Shown: positions 55,744 through 64,000 of the stretch, in pieces
Position numbering within the stretch: position 1 is the stretch's first letter
Layout: every line of letters starts with the position of its first letter
Assembly (NCBI RefSeq): GCF_002005105.1
Contig: NZ_MSCV01000032.1
Span: 1 to 64,000 of the forward strand
Direction: 5' to 3'
DNA: 64,000 nucleotides
DNA from: Methylocaldum sp. 14B
GTDB taxonomy: Bacteria; Pseudomonadota; Gammaproteobacteria; Methylococcales; Methylococcaceae
Program-made: the position numbers and the translations under genes
Notes under the pieces: generated by a model
Databases searched by the model: none
Told to the model about the DNA's origin: nothing
What the model saw: the letters and a program-made list of their open reading frames with translations, nothing else

Positions 55744-56577
55744 ATGGAACAGGTGAAACATGTGCTTGGCCTTTCCGGCGGCCGCGATAGCGCGGCGCTC
55801 GCCGTTTACATGCGTCAGCACCATCCCGAGCTGAGCATCGAGTATTTTTTCACGGATACCGGCAAGGAGCTGCCCGAAGTCTATGAGTATCTCGGACGGC
55901 TCGAAGGCTTTCTCGGGCAGCCTATACGGCGGCTGAACCCTGACCGCGATTTCGATTTTTGGCTCAAGCAGTACAACGATTTCCTTCCATCGCCACAGAG
56001 CCGATGGTGCACGCGTCAGCTCAAACTGCGGCCATTCGAGCACTGGCTTCGTCCCATGTTGAACGATGGATTCACCATCTACAGCTATGTGGCTATCCGG
56101 AGTGATGAAGAGTATCGTGAAGGATACTCGTCAAAGCACGACAAACTCGTCGTCAAGCTGCCGTTTAAGGAAGCAGGTATCGACAAGGCCGGAGTCCTTG
56201 AAATCCTAGATGCCGCCGGGCTTGGACTACCAAAATATTACTCATGGCGGACGCGCAGCGGATGTACATTCTGCTTTTTCCAGCAGAAGATCGAATGGGT
56301 TCGGCTAAAGGAAGAGCACCCGGAAGCATTCGAGGAGGCCAAGGCTTACGAAAAAGACGCCGTTGAACATGGATCACCCTTCACATGGAGTCAGGGCGAA
56401 TCGCTTGAAGAACTCGAACGGCCGGAACGGATCGAGCAAATCAAGCAGGATCATGCGCAAAGGCTTGCCCGCATGCGCTCGAAAACTCTTCCTAATCCCT
56501 TGCGGCCAGACTCCGAACCCCTCGATATCGACGATCTCTATGGCAAGGCAAAAGTGTGCCTAGCATGTCACAAATGA
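55744..56577 (+). CDS. sspD: SspD, PAPS-reductase-like ATP pyrophosphatase
   Basis: The 277-residue enzyme activates the DNA backbone for sulfur insertion. The PP-loop is SGGRDSAA (11-18), and cysteines at 89, 174, 177, 272 and 275 could hold an iron-sulfur cluster, as in DndC-type proteins. The C terminus ends in VCLACHK. It begins two bases after sspC. It is the last gene of sspBCD and meets a convergent module after eleven bases. Confidence 0.9.
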   Translation: MEQVKHVLGLSGGRDSAALAVYMRQHHPELSIEYFFTDTGKELPEVYEYLGRLEGFLGQPIRRLNPDRDFDFWLKQYNDFLPSPQSRWCTRQLKLRPFEHWLRPMLNDGFTIYSYVAIRSDEEYREGYSSKHDKLVVKLPFKEAGIDKAGVLEILDAAGLGLPKYYSWRTRSGCTFCFFQQKIEWVRLKEEHPEAFEEAKAYEKDAVEHGSPFTWSQGESLEELERPERIEQIKQDHAQRLARMRSKTLPNPLRPDSEPLDIDDLYGKAKVCLACHK

Positions 56578-56588
56578 CAACTACTAGA

Positions 56589-58082
56589 TCAAATACTTGA
56601 TTCTAAACCTGACCGTAATTCCAAGAGGTTTGGATAGCGTACAGCTACATCCGGGTGACGACGCAATCGACTTTCAATATCACTGGCTTCCCACCACTCC
56701 GTACGAAAACAAGTTCTTCTTCTCAAACTCTCTAGATAGTCTACTAACGCCGAACTTATCTTAGGATAAGCGATTAAAAGATATGCATCTGCTTCATAAT
56801 GTTCAATTGTATCGCGAATATCTTGGACGTCCCGCTTACCCAATGTCTTTGAGCGTGATTTCACTTGTGCTATGACGCGAAGCGGTCTAACGCCACCTGC
56901 GTGAATTCCTTCATGATTCGGAGACGGAGAAATGTTCACACTACTATTTTCGTGTGAAAGTGGCGCGGACCAATCTATCAAGATATCTCTTCCGCCATCC
57001 CGATCATTGATTCCTCCAACGGCTTTTGCTCGAATTATCCCTGGCTCCCGCCGTAAAAGGTCAAGACAGATGCCTTCAAAATCTTCGGCACTAATAGGAT
57101 CTTTCCATTTAACAGCAGAGTCGGCAAAGAATACTAGATTTTCGGAGGCTCGCCGCTTTAGCAGGAATTCTCGTTCGCTCTCAAACAGCTCTTTACCGCA
57201 ATTTTCTCTAATTGCGATGACAGTTTTGTCACCTACAAAGAGGCAGTGGCTATCAATAGGCAAGATAAATGGATCCTTATTTCCATCACCAGTAATAGAG
57301 AGGATTCTTTGCGCCTTGCGTATTACAGTATATGGGACAGCGTTAGGTATACCATTCGCAAATAAGGCAAGTGCATCTTCTCCCCTTGCCTTAGACGCTT
57401 GGAAGGGAGTGAGAATACTTTTTAAAGCCATCAGGCGAATTCTTGGCATTCTGACAATTGTTATACCTCTTTCGTATGATGCAAAATAAATCCATAACGG
57501 GTATTTTCTGTAACTAAGAATGACATCTCGAGGCTGCCGCAAAAACCTAAGCACTGCGTCAGCCCATGCTGGACTGCTTTCGTCAGATAAGGGCGGTAAA
57601 GAGGGTCGTCTATGATTTTTGCAACGCCCCCAAGCAAACACATCATCTAGCAGATGGAAACCAAAGGCGGTCCAAGCGTTCATGGATTTGCGTGCATCTG
57701 CGAAATCAGCATCCCGTGACAAGCTCCATGGACATTGTTGTAGAACGAGATGGCGGGCTCCAAGTTCGCCGGGAACGACAACGTGAGGCTCATCTATTAG
57801 CCACGGGGAGCTAAGACCAAATGCACGCAATAATGCAGCCCAAACAAGCGAAAAAACGTCGTGTATATCACTGCGATCACCGTCAAACTGCCAACCCGAT
57901 GTTCTGACAGCACCCCACAGAAACCCTTCTTCCTCATTCTCAAATTCTATTGGCGTTTCCATTAAACGAAATGGCTCATGCGTCTGCTCCGAGCATGAGA
58001 AAACCGGAGGCTTTCGCAGAGTTTCCTTGCCTCCAACATGGATGGCCGATACTGCCTTTGATAAGATATCGTTGGATTCCAT
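56589..58082 (-). CDS. Mrr-like PD-(D/E)xK nuclease
   Basis: The 497-residue protein has an N-terminal region without recognised motif and a C-terminal restriction domain. The core reads GGINDRDGGRDILIDW (D362, D366 and others) followed by AQVKSRSK (Q406, K408), the D...QxK pattern of the Mrr family. A helix with DVQDIRDTIEHYEADAY follows. It directly abuts the receiver-domain gene with no gap between the two, and is convergent with sspD. It is the likely DNA-cleaving effector of the module. Base composition is lower in GC than the metal-gene part of the window, a sign of transfer. Confidence 0.82.
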   Translation of the reverse strand: MESNDILSKAVSAIHVGGKETLRKPPVFSCSEQTHEPFRLMETPIEFENEEEGFLWGAVRTSGWQFDGDRSDIHDVFSLVWAALLRAFGLSSPWLIDEPHVVVPGELGARHLVLQQCPWSLSRDADFADARKSMNAWTAFGFHLLDDVFAWGRCKNHRRPSLPPLSDESSPAWADAVLRFLRQPRDVILSYRKYPLWIYFASYERGITIVRMPRIRLMALKSILTPFQASKARGEDALALFANGIPNAVPYTVIRKAQRILSITGDGNKDPFILPIDSHCLFVGDKTVIAIRENCGKELFESEREFLLKRRASENLVFFADSAVKWKDPISAEDFEGICLDLLRREPGIIRAKAVGGINDRDGGRDILIDWSAPLSHENSSVNISPSPNHEGIHAGGVRPLRVIAQVKSRSKTLGKRDVQDIRDTIEHYEADAYLLIAYPKISSALVDYLESLRRRTCFRTEWWEASDIESRLRRHPDVAVRYPNLLELRSGLESSI

Positions 58083-59984
58083 TCATGTCTCCACGGACGG
58101 CAGGATATCACGTATGTTCATGATAATAGCTCCGTTCCGATGGTTTCCGCGCACTGGATCACCTTCGTTTTTCCATTCATTTCGGACAAGGTGCATATAT
58201 ACAAGATTGTCTATTCCTGTCTCAGGCGTCAGTAAGTTGTCTTTCAGAGGCACATTAATCAAGCCCCGTTCGAACCGCTCGAAAAAACCCAAATCCGCTT
58301 TCATGGTAGCCAAGCTCTGGTGTGCAGCCGTGTGCACCTCTTGAGCCTGCAACTTTTGGATTGTGCTCCGGAGCGCATCACAGGCCGCTTCGCTGAGTAC
58401 AAGATGATCAACCCTATTGGGATCCTCGCCGCGCCCCACAAAGCAGACAGCATCCGTCAATGCCGGAATTTCAATAGGGCTGGGTCTTGCATCCGGTGAC
58501 ACCACATAAAGAGAAATCGCAACCGGAAAGGTTGCGGGGGGATTTGCGGGTTGGCCAATACGTCCCATATCCGCCAACATCTTTTGCTGAATCTCGATGG
58601 CATACATCTCGCGGATGCGGCCTAGCCGTTCATAACCCTTACCTTTATACAGTAGCTCACAGAGTGTCTTCAAAGGGATTGTCTGACGGCCTTTCAAATT
58701 CCACCGAATCCAATACCTTGATCCGTCGGACGATGTGAATATCGGAGTTTTCGCCGCTGTAGAACCGTAAGACCAATCCCGAGCGGACAGCGGCTTAAGA
58801 GAGCCAGGTAAAACCAGTATATTTTCTGTTCCGCACCGAGCCAAATCGCAGGCTGGCGTTACAATGAGAAGTACATGGTCTGTCGCAGCACCGGAATCTT
58901 GATCTTTACATCGCAGGATGTCTCCGAATTGAAGTTGAGGAATATCTCCGGTACTAGAAAGTTTGAGTCGCTCTACATGCTGAAAAACCATGCGGTGGGC
59001 AAGCTCTTGGAGGTCAGGGGAACCTGCCAAATGCGGTGCCGGATACTGGCTAAGCTTGATTTTGTTCAGTTCCTGGGCTGCTGCAATCGTACCGGAATTA
59101 GCTTCTATCTCATGCTGTAAAACACGATCGGCAACATCTAGGAGATACTCACCGAGCTGTTGTCCCTCAAAATCGAGCAGCAGAGCTCTAATTTGTGCGA
59201 GGTCTGGCAAATCGAGGCGCCGTAGAATCTGTAAAAAGTTCTTCCGTGCCTGATCCAAACCACTGTCCCATGTATGGACAAACCGGGCGATGCGCATTGC
59301 ATCTTCGTAGTGGCTGGCCAACCGCGTCAACATCGTCTCCAACATACCATCCTTAGCAAGGTCTGCTTTGCTTACGACTCGAAAGGTGGAACCAAGAAGA
59401 CCGGCATTGTCACGAAAATCGTTTCGCTTCTCCCACAAACGAGGACTTCTTGACATGAGGACGACTAGAGGTGGCTTCTGTTCGCGGCCTGAGACGAGTT
59501 CTGTGACTCGCCGGATTGCGCGTTCCATATCATTCTCGGACTGCTGGCGTCCAAGGAACAAATCGACGAAGATCAAATCAGCTTCGTTCGCCCCCTCGTC
59601 GAGTTCGCGTCCCATGGTCGCGCAAGTCAAGCCTATGCCCTCCAAGGCGGTCACAAGAGCGTCGAGCCCCGCCCGTTCCCTGGTGCTAGTAGTTTCGTAC
59701 TCACTGAAAAGTGGATCGCATGCGCCGGGCGGTAGGCTCTTCCGATTTTCCCAAAGAATACTGATGAACTCCTGGGAAACCCGCAAATCATCACTATGCG
59801 TTGCTTCGTATTGTGGATATATCTCCGCTAGTCGTTTATGACCGGTTTCCCCAAGATCATCAAAGAAAATCGTCCAGTCCGCATCATTCAATTCATCGGG
59901 ACGAGGCACAGCATCGAAAACGTCGTCAATCACGACCGCCTTTCGGATTCCACGTTCCTCAAGAAGGTTTCTTAACACCGTCAT
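58083..59984 (-). CDS. receiver-domain protein with large C-terminal region
   Basis: The 633-residue protein begins with a response-regulator receiver fold: VVIDDVFD with acidic pair D20/D21, the phospho-acceptor D141 in FVDLFLG, and K206 in VVSKADL. An insertion of about 80 residues occurs between the first two strands. The C-terminal 400 residues have no recognised domain, though VTPACDLARCG suggests a Cys site. It overlaps the start-side gene by four bases and abuts the nuclease gene. A role as phosphorylation-dependent switch for the nuclease is inference. Confidence 0.75.
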   Translation of the reverse strand: MTVLRNLLEERGIRKAVVIDDVFDAVPRPDELNDADWTIFFDDLGETGHKRLAEIYPQYEATHSDDLRVSQEFISILWENRKSLPPGACDPLFSEYETTSTRERAGLDALVTALEGIGLTCATMGRELDEGANEADLIFVDLFLGRQQSENDMERAIRRVTELVSGREQKPPLVVLMSRSPRLWEKRNDFRDNAGLLGSTFRVVSKADLAKDGMLETMLTRLASHYEDAMRIARFVHTWDSGLDQARKNFLQILRRLDLPDLAQIRALLLDFEGQQLGEYLLDVADRVLQHEIEANSGTIAAAQELNKIKLSQYPAPHLAGSPDLQELAHRMVFQHVERLKLSSTGDIPQLQFGDILRCKDQDSGAATDHVLLIVTPACDLARCGTENILVLPGSLKPLSARDWSYGSTAAKTPIFTSSDGSRYWIRWNLKGRQTIPLKTLCELLYKGKGYERLGRIREMYAIEIQQKMLADMGRIGQPANPPATFPVAISLYVVSPDARPSPIEIPALTDAVCFVGRGEDPNRVDHLVLSEAACDALRSTIQKLQAQEVHTAAHQSLATMKADLGFFERFERGLINVPLKDNLLTPETGIDNLVYMHLVRNEWKNEGDPVRGNHRNGAIIMNIRDILPSVET

Positions 59985-62353
59985 GATACAAGGACCTCAT
60001 CCGGTAACTCCAAGACAAACCGGTGAAGCCTGTCAGTTTCCCCACTGACATGTTCATCAAGGATAAGCGTGCCGCCGTGATATTCGGCGCAATCACGCGC
60101 AATAAAGAGTCCTAAGCCTCGTCTTTTCGATTTCTCCTTCAAAGAGAAAAAGGCGCGGAAGACTTTCTCTCTGTTTTCTTTGGCTATTCCTCGGCCATTG
60201 TCTTCATAAGTGATCGTCAACGGGCTCGTGTCGATAGTGATGTCGATTCGTGGCTTAAAATCTGGTTCGTGTTGGCTGCGGAGGTCCAGCCAATAAAGCG
60301 AGTTGGAGATTAAGTTTTCCAGAATCTGGACAATCATGCCTTTGACGGCGCGTACACGGACTACTCGGTCCGGCTTCGTAACTTTCAATCTCACATGATG
60401 CCTTGCGAATTGAATCTCATGTCCGCTCAAGATGTCGTCAATCAAAGTACCTAAATTAAAAATTTCTTTGCGCTGCCGTCCCGATACGCTCAACGGGTCC
60501 AGAACCCGAATGCGCTTGCCTACTGATTTCATTTCAGACCGCAGGGACTCCAGCAGCCCGGCAATTTGCTCTGGTACGTCTTTGCCGCGTAAAGCCTCAA
60601 GAGCGGCTAGAGCATTTTCTGTTGACCGAGCGAGTTCGTGGGCGACAACTTCGACGAGCAGCCCTACTCCTGCCATTTGGACCATTTGACGATTTTCGCT
60701 CTCTATTTCCTCAATGCGCCGCTGCGCATTATCAAAGAATTCCTTGATCTCTAAGAATGTATGTTGCAGTTCCTCCACTGTTTCCGATGACTGCGGGGCC
60801 ATTTTCTTGATCTGCCGGAGCGCTTCCTTTGCTCTTTTTTCGAGCTTCGTCACGTCCGTTTTGGCCTCGGTCATGTCGAGAGGCTGATCCTTATAACGAC
60901 GCTGAACGTCTCTCAGAAAGTCCCTCAGTTGGGATTGAATGGCAAGTTGGAGGAGGCTAACAAAAGTTTGCTGTTCGGGGCAGACACGCAACCCCTCACG
61001 GTTTGTCTGGTCAATGAGCAGGGGATTTCCAAGACGTGATATCGTGACGCGACCGACAAACTGCGCTTTATTCAAAAGGTATCCTGTACTCCCCAATGCT
61101 CGCCGATCTAGGGCTAGCCAATCATCGTCATCCTCGCCATAAGGCAATACGCGAAACCCATCTCGAAATAGAAGGACTCCAGACCAGCGCCTTTGGAGTT
61201 TACGTACTACGTTTTGGTCACCAATACTGTCGATTCGACCAAGGCGTTGCCGGTTATACCAATACGCTTCGAATTCAAATGGGCCTAAATCACTGAGAGC
61301 AGAAATTGGAATTTCTCCGGAAGTACCGGTGATCGATCCTTCGAGATCAGGGAAGGAGAGTTCACGTTTCTCGACCTCACGGGGATGCTCGAAACCAAGG
61401 TTTAGCGCTTCAAAGGTGCATTTCAAGACCGGCCCGGTTTGCTTGTATTTGAGCCTCCCCTTTACGGATGCGTGTGCATGACTCAGCAAGTGTCGATCCA
61501 TATGTGCAATGGGAACACGGTTGCCATTCCAGAAAATAGCAATGCGAGGTCTACGTTTGGCGTCTTCGAATGGGTCTGTCAGTCGCGCGAAATCATGTTC
61601 GCCTAGATACTTGACGCGGTCATGAGTCCAGTCAGAGCTTAGTGAACTGATAATCAAGCGTGTGCCGCTCCAACCTCTTTCCGGTTTTGCCTCACCGATC
61701 TCCGGAACAACGTTAATTTCATCAAGCATAGCGTCAAGATCGTTGAAAGCAGTCCAGTCAATGTTAAGTAGGTTGAAGTGTTTGTCTTCTGTTTTCGCTG
61801 TTTTAACTGCGAGCCTATCTCCCAATCTCATAGCCGAAAGACGACCTATGCCCTTTTCTCCAAGGTAAGGGGCTCGGGTTTCGCCTGAGTCACGCTTGGC
61901 GAGCGCGGCATCTATCGCTCGCTTTCTGGACGCTGTCCCGATAACAAGGTAATTTGCTATCAGGTCTTGCCGCGACATACCACTACCTTCGTCAGATACT
62001 ATGATCCGATTCTCAGCAGCATACGCATTATCGAGTGCCTCCAGGAGCGATTCCGAGCTTCTTGCTCCTTGTATGGCTTCGCGAAAACGGTTCAAAGAGT
62101 CAGGCGGCGCGGAGGGATCAAGTGCGTTTTCAATATCTGAGTTAAGTTGGTTAATATCTACAGAGGCTTGTAGTACACGATCGCGTAATTTCAGATAGTG
62201 ATTGCGTCTGAGCGTTATTTCAAACCGGATTTCAGCTCCGCTCGGAGATTCGGCGTCGAATGCATTTTTGATAAGCTCATAGAATGCAATGACATCCGAG
62301 CTAATTAGCTCCGCACCTAATTCCAGAACCGCCCGGGCGCAAATCTTGAACAA
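59981..62353 (-). CDS. double-GHKL histidine-kinase-like ATPase
   Basis: The 790-residue protein (start TTG at 62353, with CGGAG upstream) has two ATP-binding domains. The N-terminal one is Hsp90/MutL-like: N box ELIKNAFDA (26-34), DEGSGMS (121-127) and GEKGIGRL (165-172). The C-terminal one is of histidine-kinase type: NLISNS in the N box (676-684), DNGRGI (718-723) and GLGLF (746-750). Between lies a coiled-coil region and an H-box-like VVAHELARS, with His 572 as possible phospho-acceptor. No membrane segment occurs. It is coupled to the receiver gene by a four-base overlap, so the two form a cytosolic two-component-like pair. Confidence 0.8.
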   Translation of the reverse strand: MFKICARAVLELGAELISSDVIAFYELIKNAFDAESPSGAEIRFEITLRRNHYLKLRDRVLQASVDINQLNSDIENALDPSAPPDSLNRFREAIQGARSSESLLEALDNAYAAENRIIVSDEGSGMSRQDLIANYLVIGTASRKRAIDAALAKRDSGETRAPYLGEKGIGRLSAMRLGDRLAVKTAKTEDKHFNLLNIDWTAFNDLDAMLDEINVVPEIGEAKPERGWSGTRLIISSLSSDWTHDRVKYLGEHDFARLTDPFEDAKRRPRIAIFWNGNRVPIAHMDRHLLSHAHASVKGRLKYKQTGPVLKCTFEALNLGFEHPREVEKRELSFPDLEGSITGTSGEIPISALSDLGPFEFEAYWYNRQRLGRIDSIGDQNVVRKLQRRWSGVLLFRDGFRVLPYGEDDDDWLALDRRALGSTGYLLNKAQFVGRVTISRLGNPLLIDQTNREGLRVCPEQQTFVSLLQLAIQSQLRDFLRDVQRRYKDQPLDMTEAKTDVTKLEKRAKEALRQIKKMAPQSSETVEELQHTFLEIKEFFDNAQRRIEEIESENRQMVQMAGVGLLVEVVAHELARSTENALAALEALRGKDVPEQIAGLLESLRSEMKSVGKRIRVLDPLSVSGRQRKEIFNLGTLIDDILSGHEIQFARHHVRLKVTKPDRVVRVRAVKGMIVQILENLISNSLYWLDLRSQHEPDFKPRIDITIDTSPLTITYEDNGRGIAKENREKVFRAFFSLKEKSKRRGLGLFIARDCAEYHGGTLILDEHVSGETDRLHRFVLELPDEVLVS

Positions 62354-62481
62354 GCCGTTAATCTCCGTTGTTATATAGGCAACCTACTACCAGCATGAAG
62401 AACACAGGTTGTACCAGTTTCTACATCCTTGAAATTTCGCCTGCAATCAAAATTAGTACTCAATCATTCGTGCGCAGTAAA

Positions 62482-63999
62482 TTACACATTCTCTTGCTTA
62501 TATTTATGTTCGTTCCATGCCTGCGCAATCAGTCCAGCGAGTTCGGCAATCTCGTCCTCATTGGCAAACGGGACTTGGGCATGGATCACTTTGCCTTCCC
62601 CTGAGAGTTTTGCCGCCAAGTGACCGCGGCCCAGAAGGCGCTCGGCTCCAGCCTCGTCCAAGACAAGCTCGGAGTTGCGCTTATCGGCGACCTTCAAGAC
62701 CAGCCGGTTCGACAAATTGGCACGCAACTGCATGGGAAGCGCGTCCTTATCCGGTCTTTGTGTCACGAGAATAAGGTTAATACCGGCAGCACGTGCTTTG
62801 ACGCCAAGCCGCGTGACGTTGGTTTCGACCGCATCGCGGTACTCGTCAATCAACATCCAGTCAGCAAGCTCATCGTGAAACAGCCAAATCCTCGGCAAGC
62901 GCTCATGCGGAGCGACTTTCCTGTTGTAATGCGAAAGCTTGGTTACCCCGGCCTCTGCCAGGAGCCGGTTACGGCGCTCCATCTCGGCGACGAGATTGCC
63001 GAACACTTCGACGGCTTCGTCCTGGTGGGTGACAAGGTCGCCATCGAGATGCAGCATTCTTCGCAGCCATGGGAAGTCGATCCCGGCTTTGGGATCAATC
63101 ATGCGAATGCGTGCGTTGTGCGGTGAATTGGTCGCGCAGATATCGAGCAGCAGGCACTGGACCAAAACCCCTTTGCCGCTTCCTGTCTCACCGGCAATCA
63201 AGGTGTGCGGCCCATGAGGTTGATAGCCGGCAAATCCATCATCCACATTGAGATAGAGCAGTTCGCCGTCCGACTCTCGGGCACCTAGGAGTAGACTGGA
63301 ATTGCTCTCTGGTGCGGTTTCGGGCAGTTCGCGCTGCCGCCACAGGTCCCTCAGTTGCAGTATGGCGCGCTCTGGCCGCCGAACCATGACAATGATCTCT
63401 CCGGGCGCACCGAGGATGTTGATCACGTCAATTGCATGAGAGGTCAGCAGTTCTTGCCGGCGACGTTCAATCTTCGGTGTGGTCAGATCGTCCGTTCCGC
63501 GGAAACGCACGAGGGCCGCATTCGGTGTCAGCCGTGAACCCATCAGCTCAGCCGTCATGTCATAGCTTCGAAGTGCACGCTGAAGCTTTTTAACCGTTGT
63601 ATTCAGCCATTCCAGGGCAGTTGCATCTTCTTCCCCAACAGCCTTCCCGGCATCGACCCACTTCACAAGAGCGGTCGAAGGCCATTGCCTGTTTTCCGTT
63701 GTGTCCTGATTGACCGACGGCTCAGTTGATTTTCCGCTGTGCTCCACCTTCGGCTGTTCGACTGGGGCTACAATCTCTTCAATTTCCGGTGCGCAAGGAT
63801 CTTCCGAAATCTTTGTCCGGTGAGCATCATCCGGCGGGATAGCAGCCGAGTCGTCCGTTCGTTCTTCCTGTGGACGGGAGTTCAAGGCTCGGCTCCAGCT
63901 TTCCGCTGCTCGCCTGGACAGTTCAGGCTGGATAGTCGCAGCGGCAGCGAAACGCCTCAACTCCGCAGCGACACGGGGCTTGTCGAAGATTTCCTGCAT
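62482..63999 (-). CDS. FtsK/HerA-type DNA translocase (may extend past the window edge)
   Basis: At least 505 residues are visible. The ATPase core has Walker A GETGSGKG (270-277) and a Walker B in IWLFHDELADWM; RPDKDALPMQLRANLS and GRGHLAAKL are typical of the FtsK/SpoIIIE motor end. The N-terminal 110 residues are hydrophilic and may be a linker. An ATG lies at the very edge (63999), so a longer N terminus is possible. A 128-base gap separates it from the kinase-like gene. It may be the motor for restriction, comparable in role to DptH of the Dnd system. Confidence 0.8.
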   Translation of the reverse strand: MQEIFDKPRVAAELRRFAAAATIQPELSRRAAESWSRALNSRPQEERTDDSAAIPPDDAHRTKISEDPCAPEIEEIVAPVEQPKVEHSGKSTEPSVNQDTTENRQWPSTALVKWVDAGKAVGEEDATALEWLNTTVKKLQRALRSYDMTAELMGSRLTPNAALVRFRGTDDLTTPKIERRRQELLTSHAIDVINILGAPGEIIVMVRRPERAILQLRDLWRQRELPETAPESNSSLLLGARESDGELLYLNVDDGFAGYQPHGPHTLIAGETGSGKGVLVQCLLLDICATNSPHNARIRMIDPKAGIDFPWLRRMLHLDGDLVTHQDEAVEVFGNLVAEMERRNRLLAEAGVTKLSHYNRKVAPHERLPRIWLFHDELADWMLIDEYRDAVETNVTRLGVKARAAGINLILVTQRPDKDALPMQLRANLSNRLVLKVADKRNSELVLDEAGAERLLGRGHLAAKLSGEGKVIHAQVPFANEDEIAELAGLIAQAWNEHKYKQENV

Positions 64000-64000
64000 G

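Overview
The window looks like an accessory, metal-stress-rich stretch of a high-GC Gram-negative (proteobacterial) chromosome, most likely a gammaproteobacterium. The evidence is Tn21/Tn501-style mer genes, a tripartite RND metal efflux system, Mer/ZntR-type promoters, sigma-54 control and lipoproteins. A methanotroph-like gammaproteobacterium is possible, but no diagnostic gene is present, so taxonomy is only an inference. No rRNA, tRNA, CRISPR array or intact insertion sequence was found; several decayed transposase and gene remnants were.

Layout. 1-5 kb: a partial G3E GTPase, a cupin, a short-chain dehydrogenase, a beta-carbonic anhydrase and a DUF938 methyltransferase-like gene, all on the minus strand. 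They face a divergent sigma-54 activator across a region holding a good -24/-12 promoter and a perfect 16-bp palindrome. 5-13.4 kb: a mercury regulon (merC-like, merD-like, an HMA chaperone, a broken TauE exporter, NrtS-like, merR, an HvfA-like metallophore precursor, merT, merP and two different merA genes) wired together by several 19/20-bp-spacer MerR operators. 13.6-19.1 kb: a second metal regulon (CcdA-like, two thioredoxin-fold proteins, a ZntR/PbrR-type MerR regulator, an HMA protein and a P1B ATPase with an unusual YPC motif) joined by three related TTGACC promoters. 19.4-20.6 kb: an orphan nuclease-like gene. 20.8-30.2 kb: a CusCBA-type RND efflux operon, plus the decayed remains of a second copy arranged in inverted orientation, each with paralogous lipoprotein and membrane protein genes. 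30.4-36 kb: apbE and citrate synthase among gene debris (two transposase relics, ABC-F, CcdA, DsbA and SPW fragments). 35.6-46.8 kb: a permease, a large epimerase-SPW-VKOR fusion, methyltransferase and small membrane proteins, a bufferin-type operon (precursor, CDF transporter, MNIO enzyme, partner), an EamA transporter with a His-rich tail, a ChrB fragment and a beta-propeller protein.

47.2-64 kb is a defence island. A single-strand DNA phosphorothioation set (sspA on the minus strand, sspBCD on the plus strand) lies beside an unusually elaborate methyltransferase-like protein that has a duplicated flanking domain and a C-terminal M15-peptidase-like domain. Convergent with sspD is a four-gene minus-strand module: an FtsK/HerA-type translocase (reaching the window edge), a double-GHKL histidine-kinase-like ATPase, a receiver-domain protein and an Mrr-like PD-(D/E)xK nuclease. 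I infer that this is the restriction arm of the phosphorothioation system and that it may use two-component-like signalling to gate DNA cleavage. It is the most interesting candidate for a little-described system here; whether it equals the published SspFGH or another PT-linked restriction type must be settled by profile searches.
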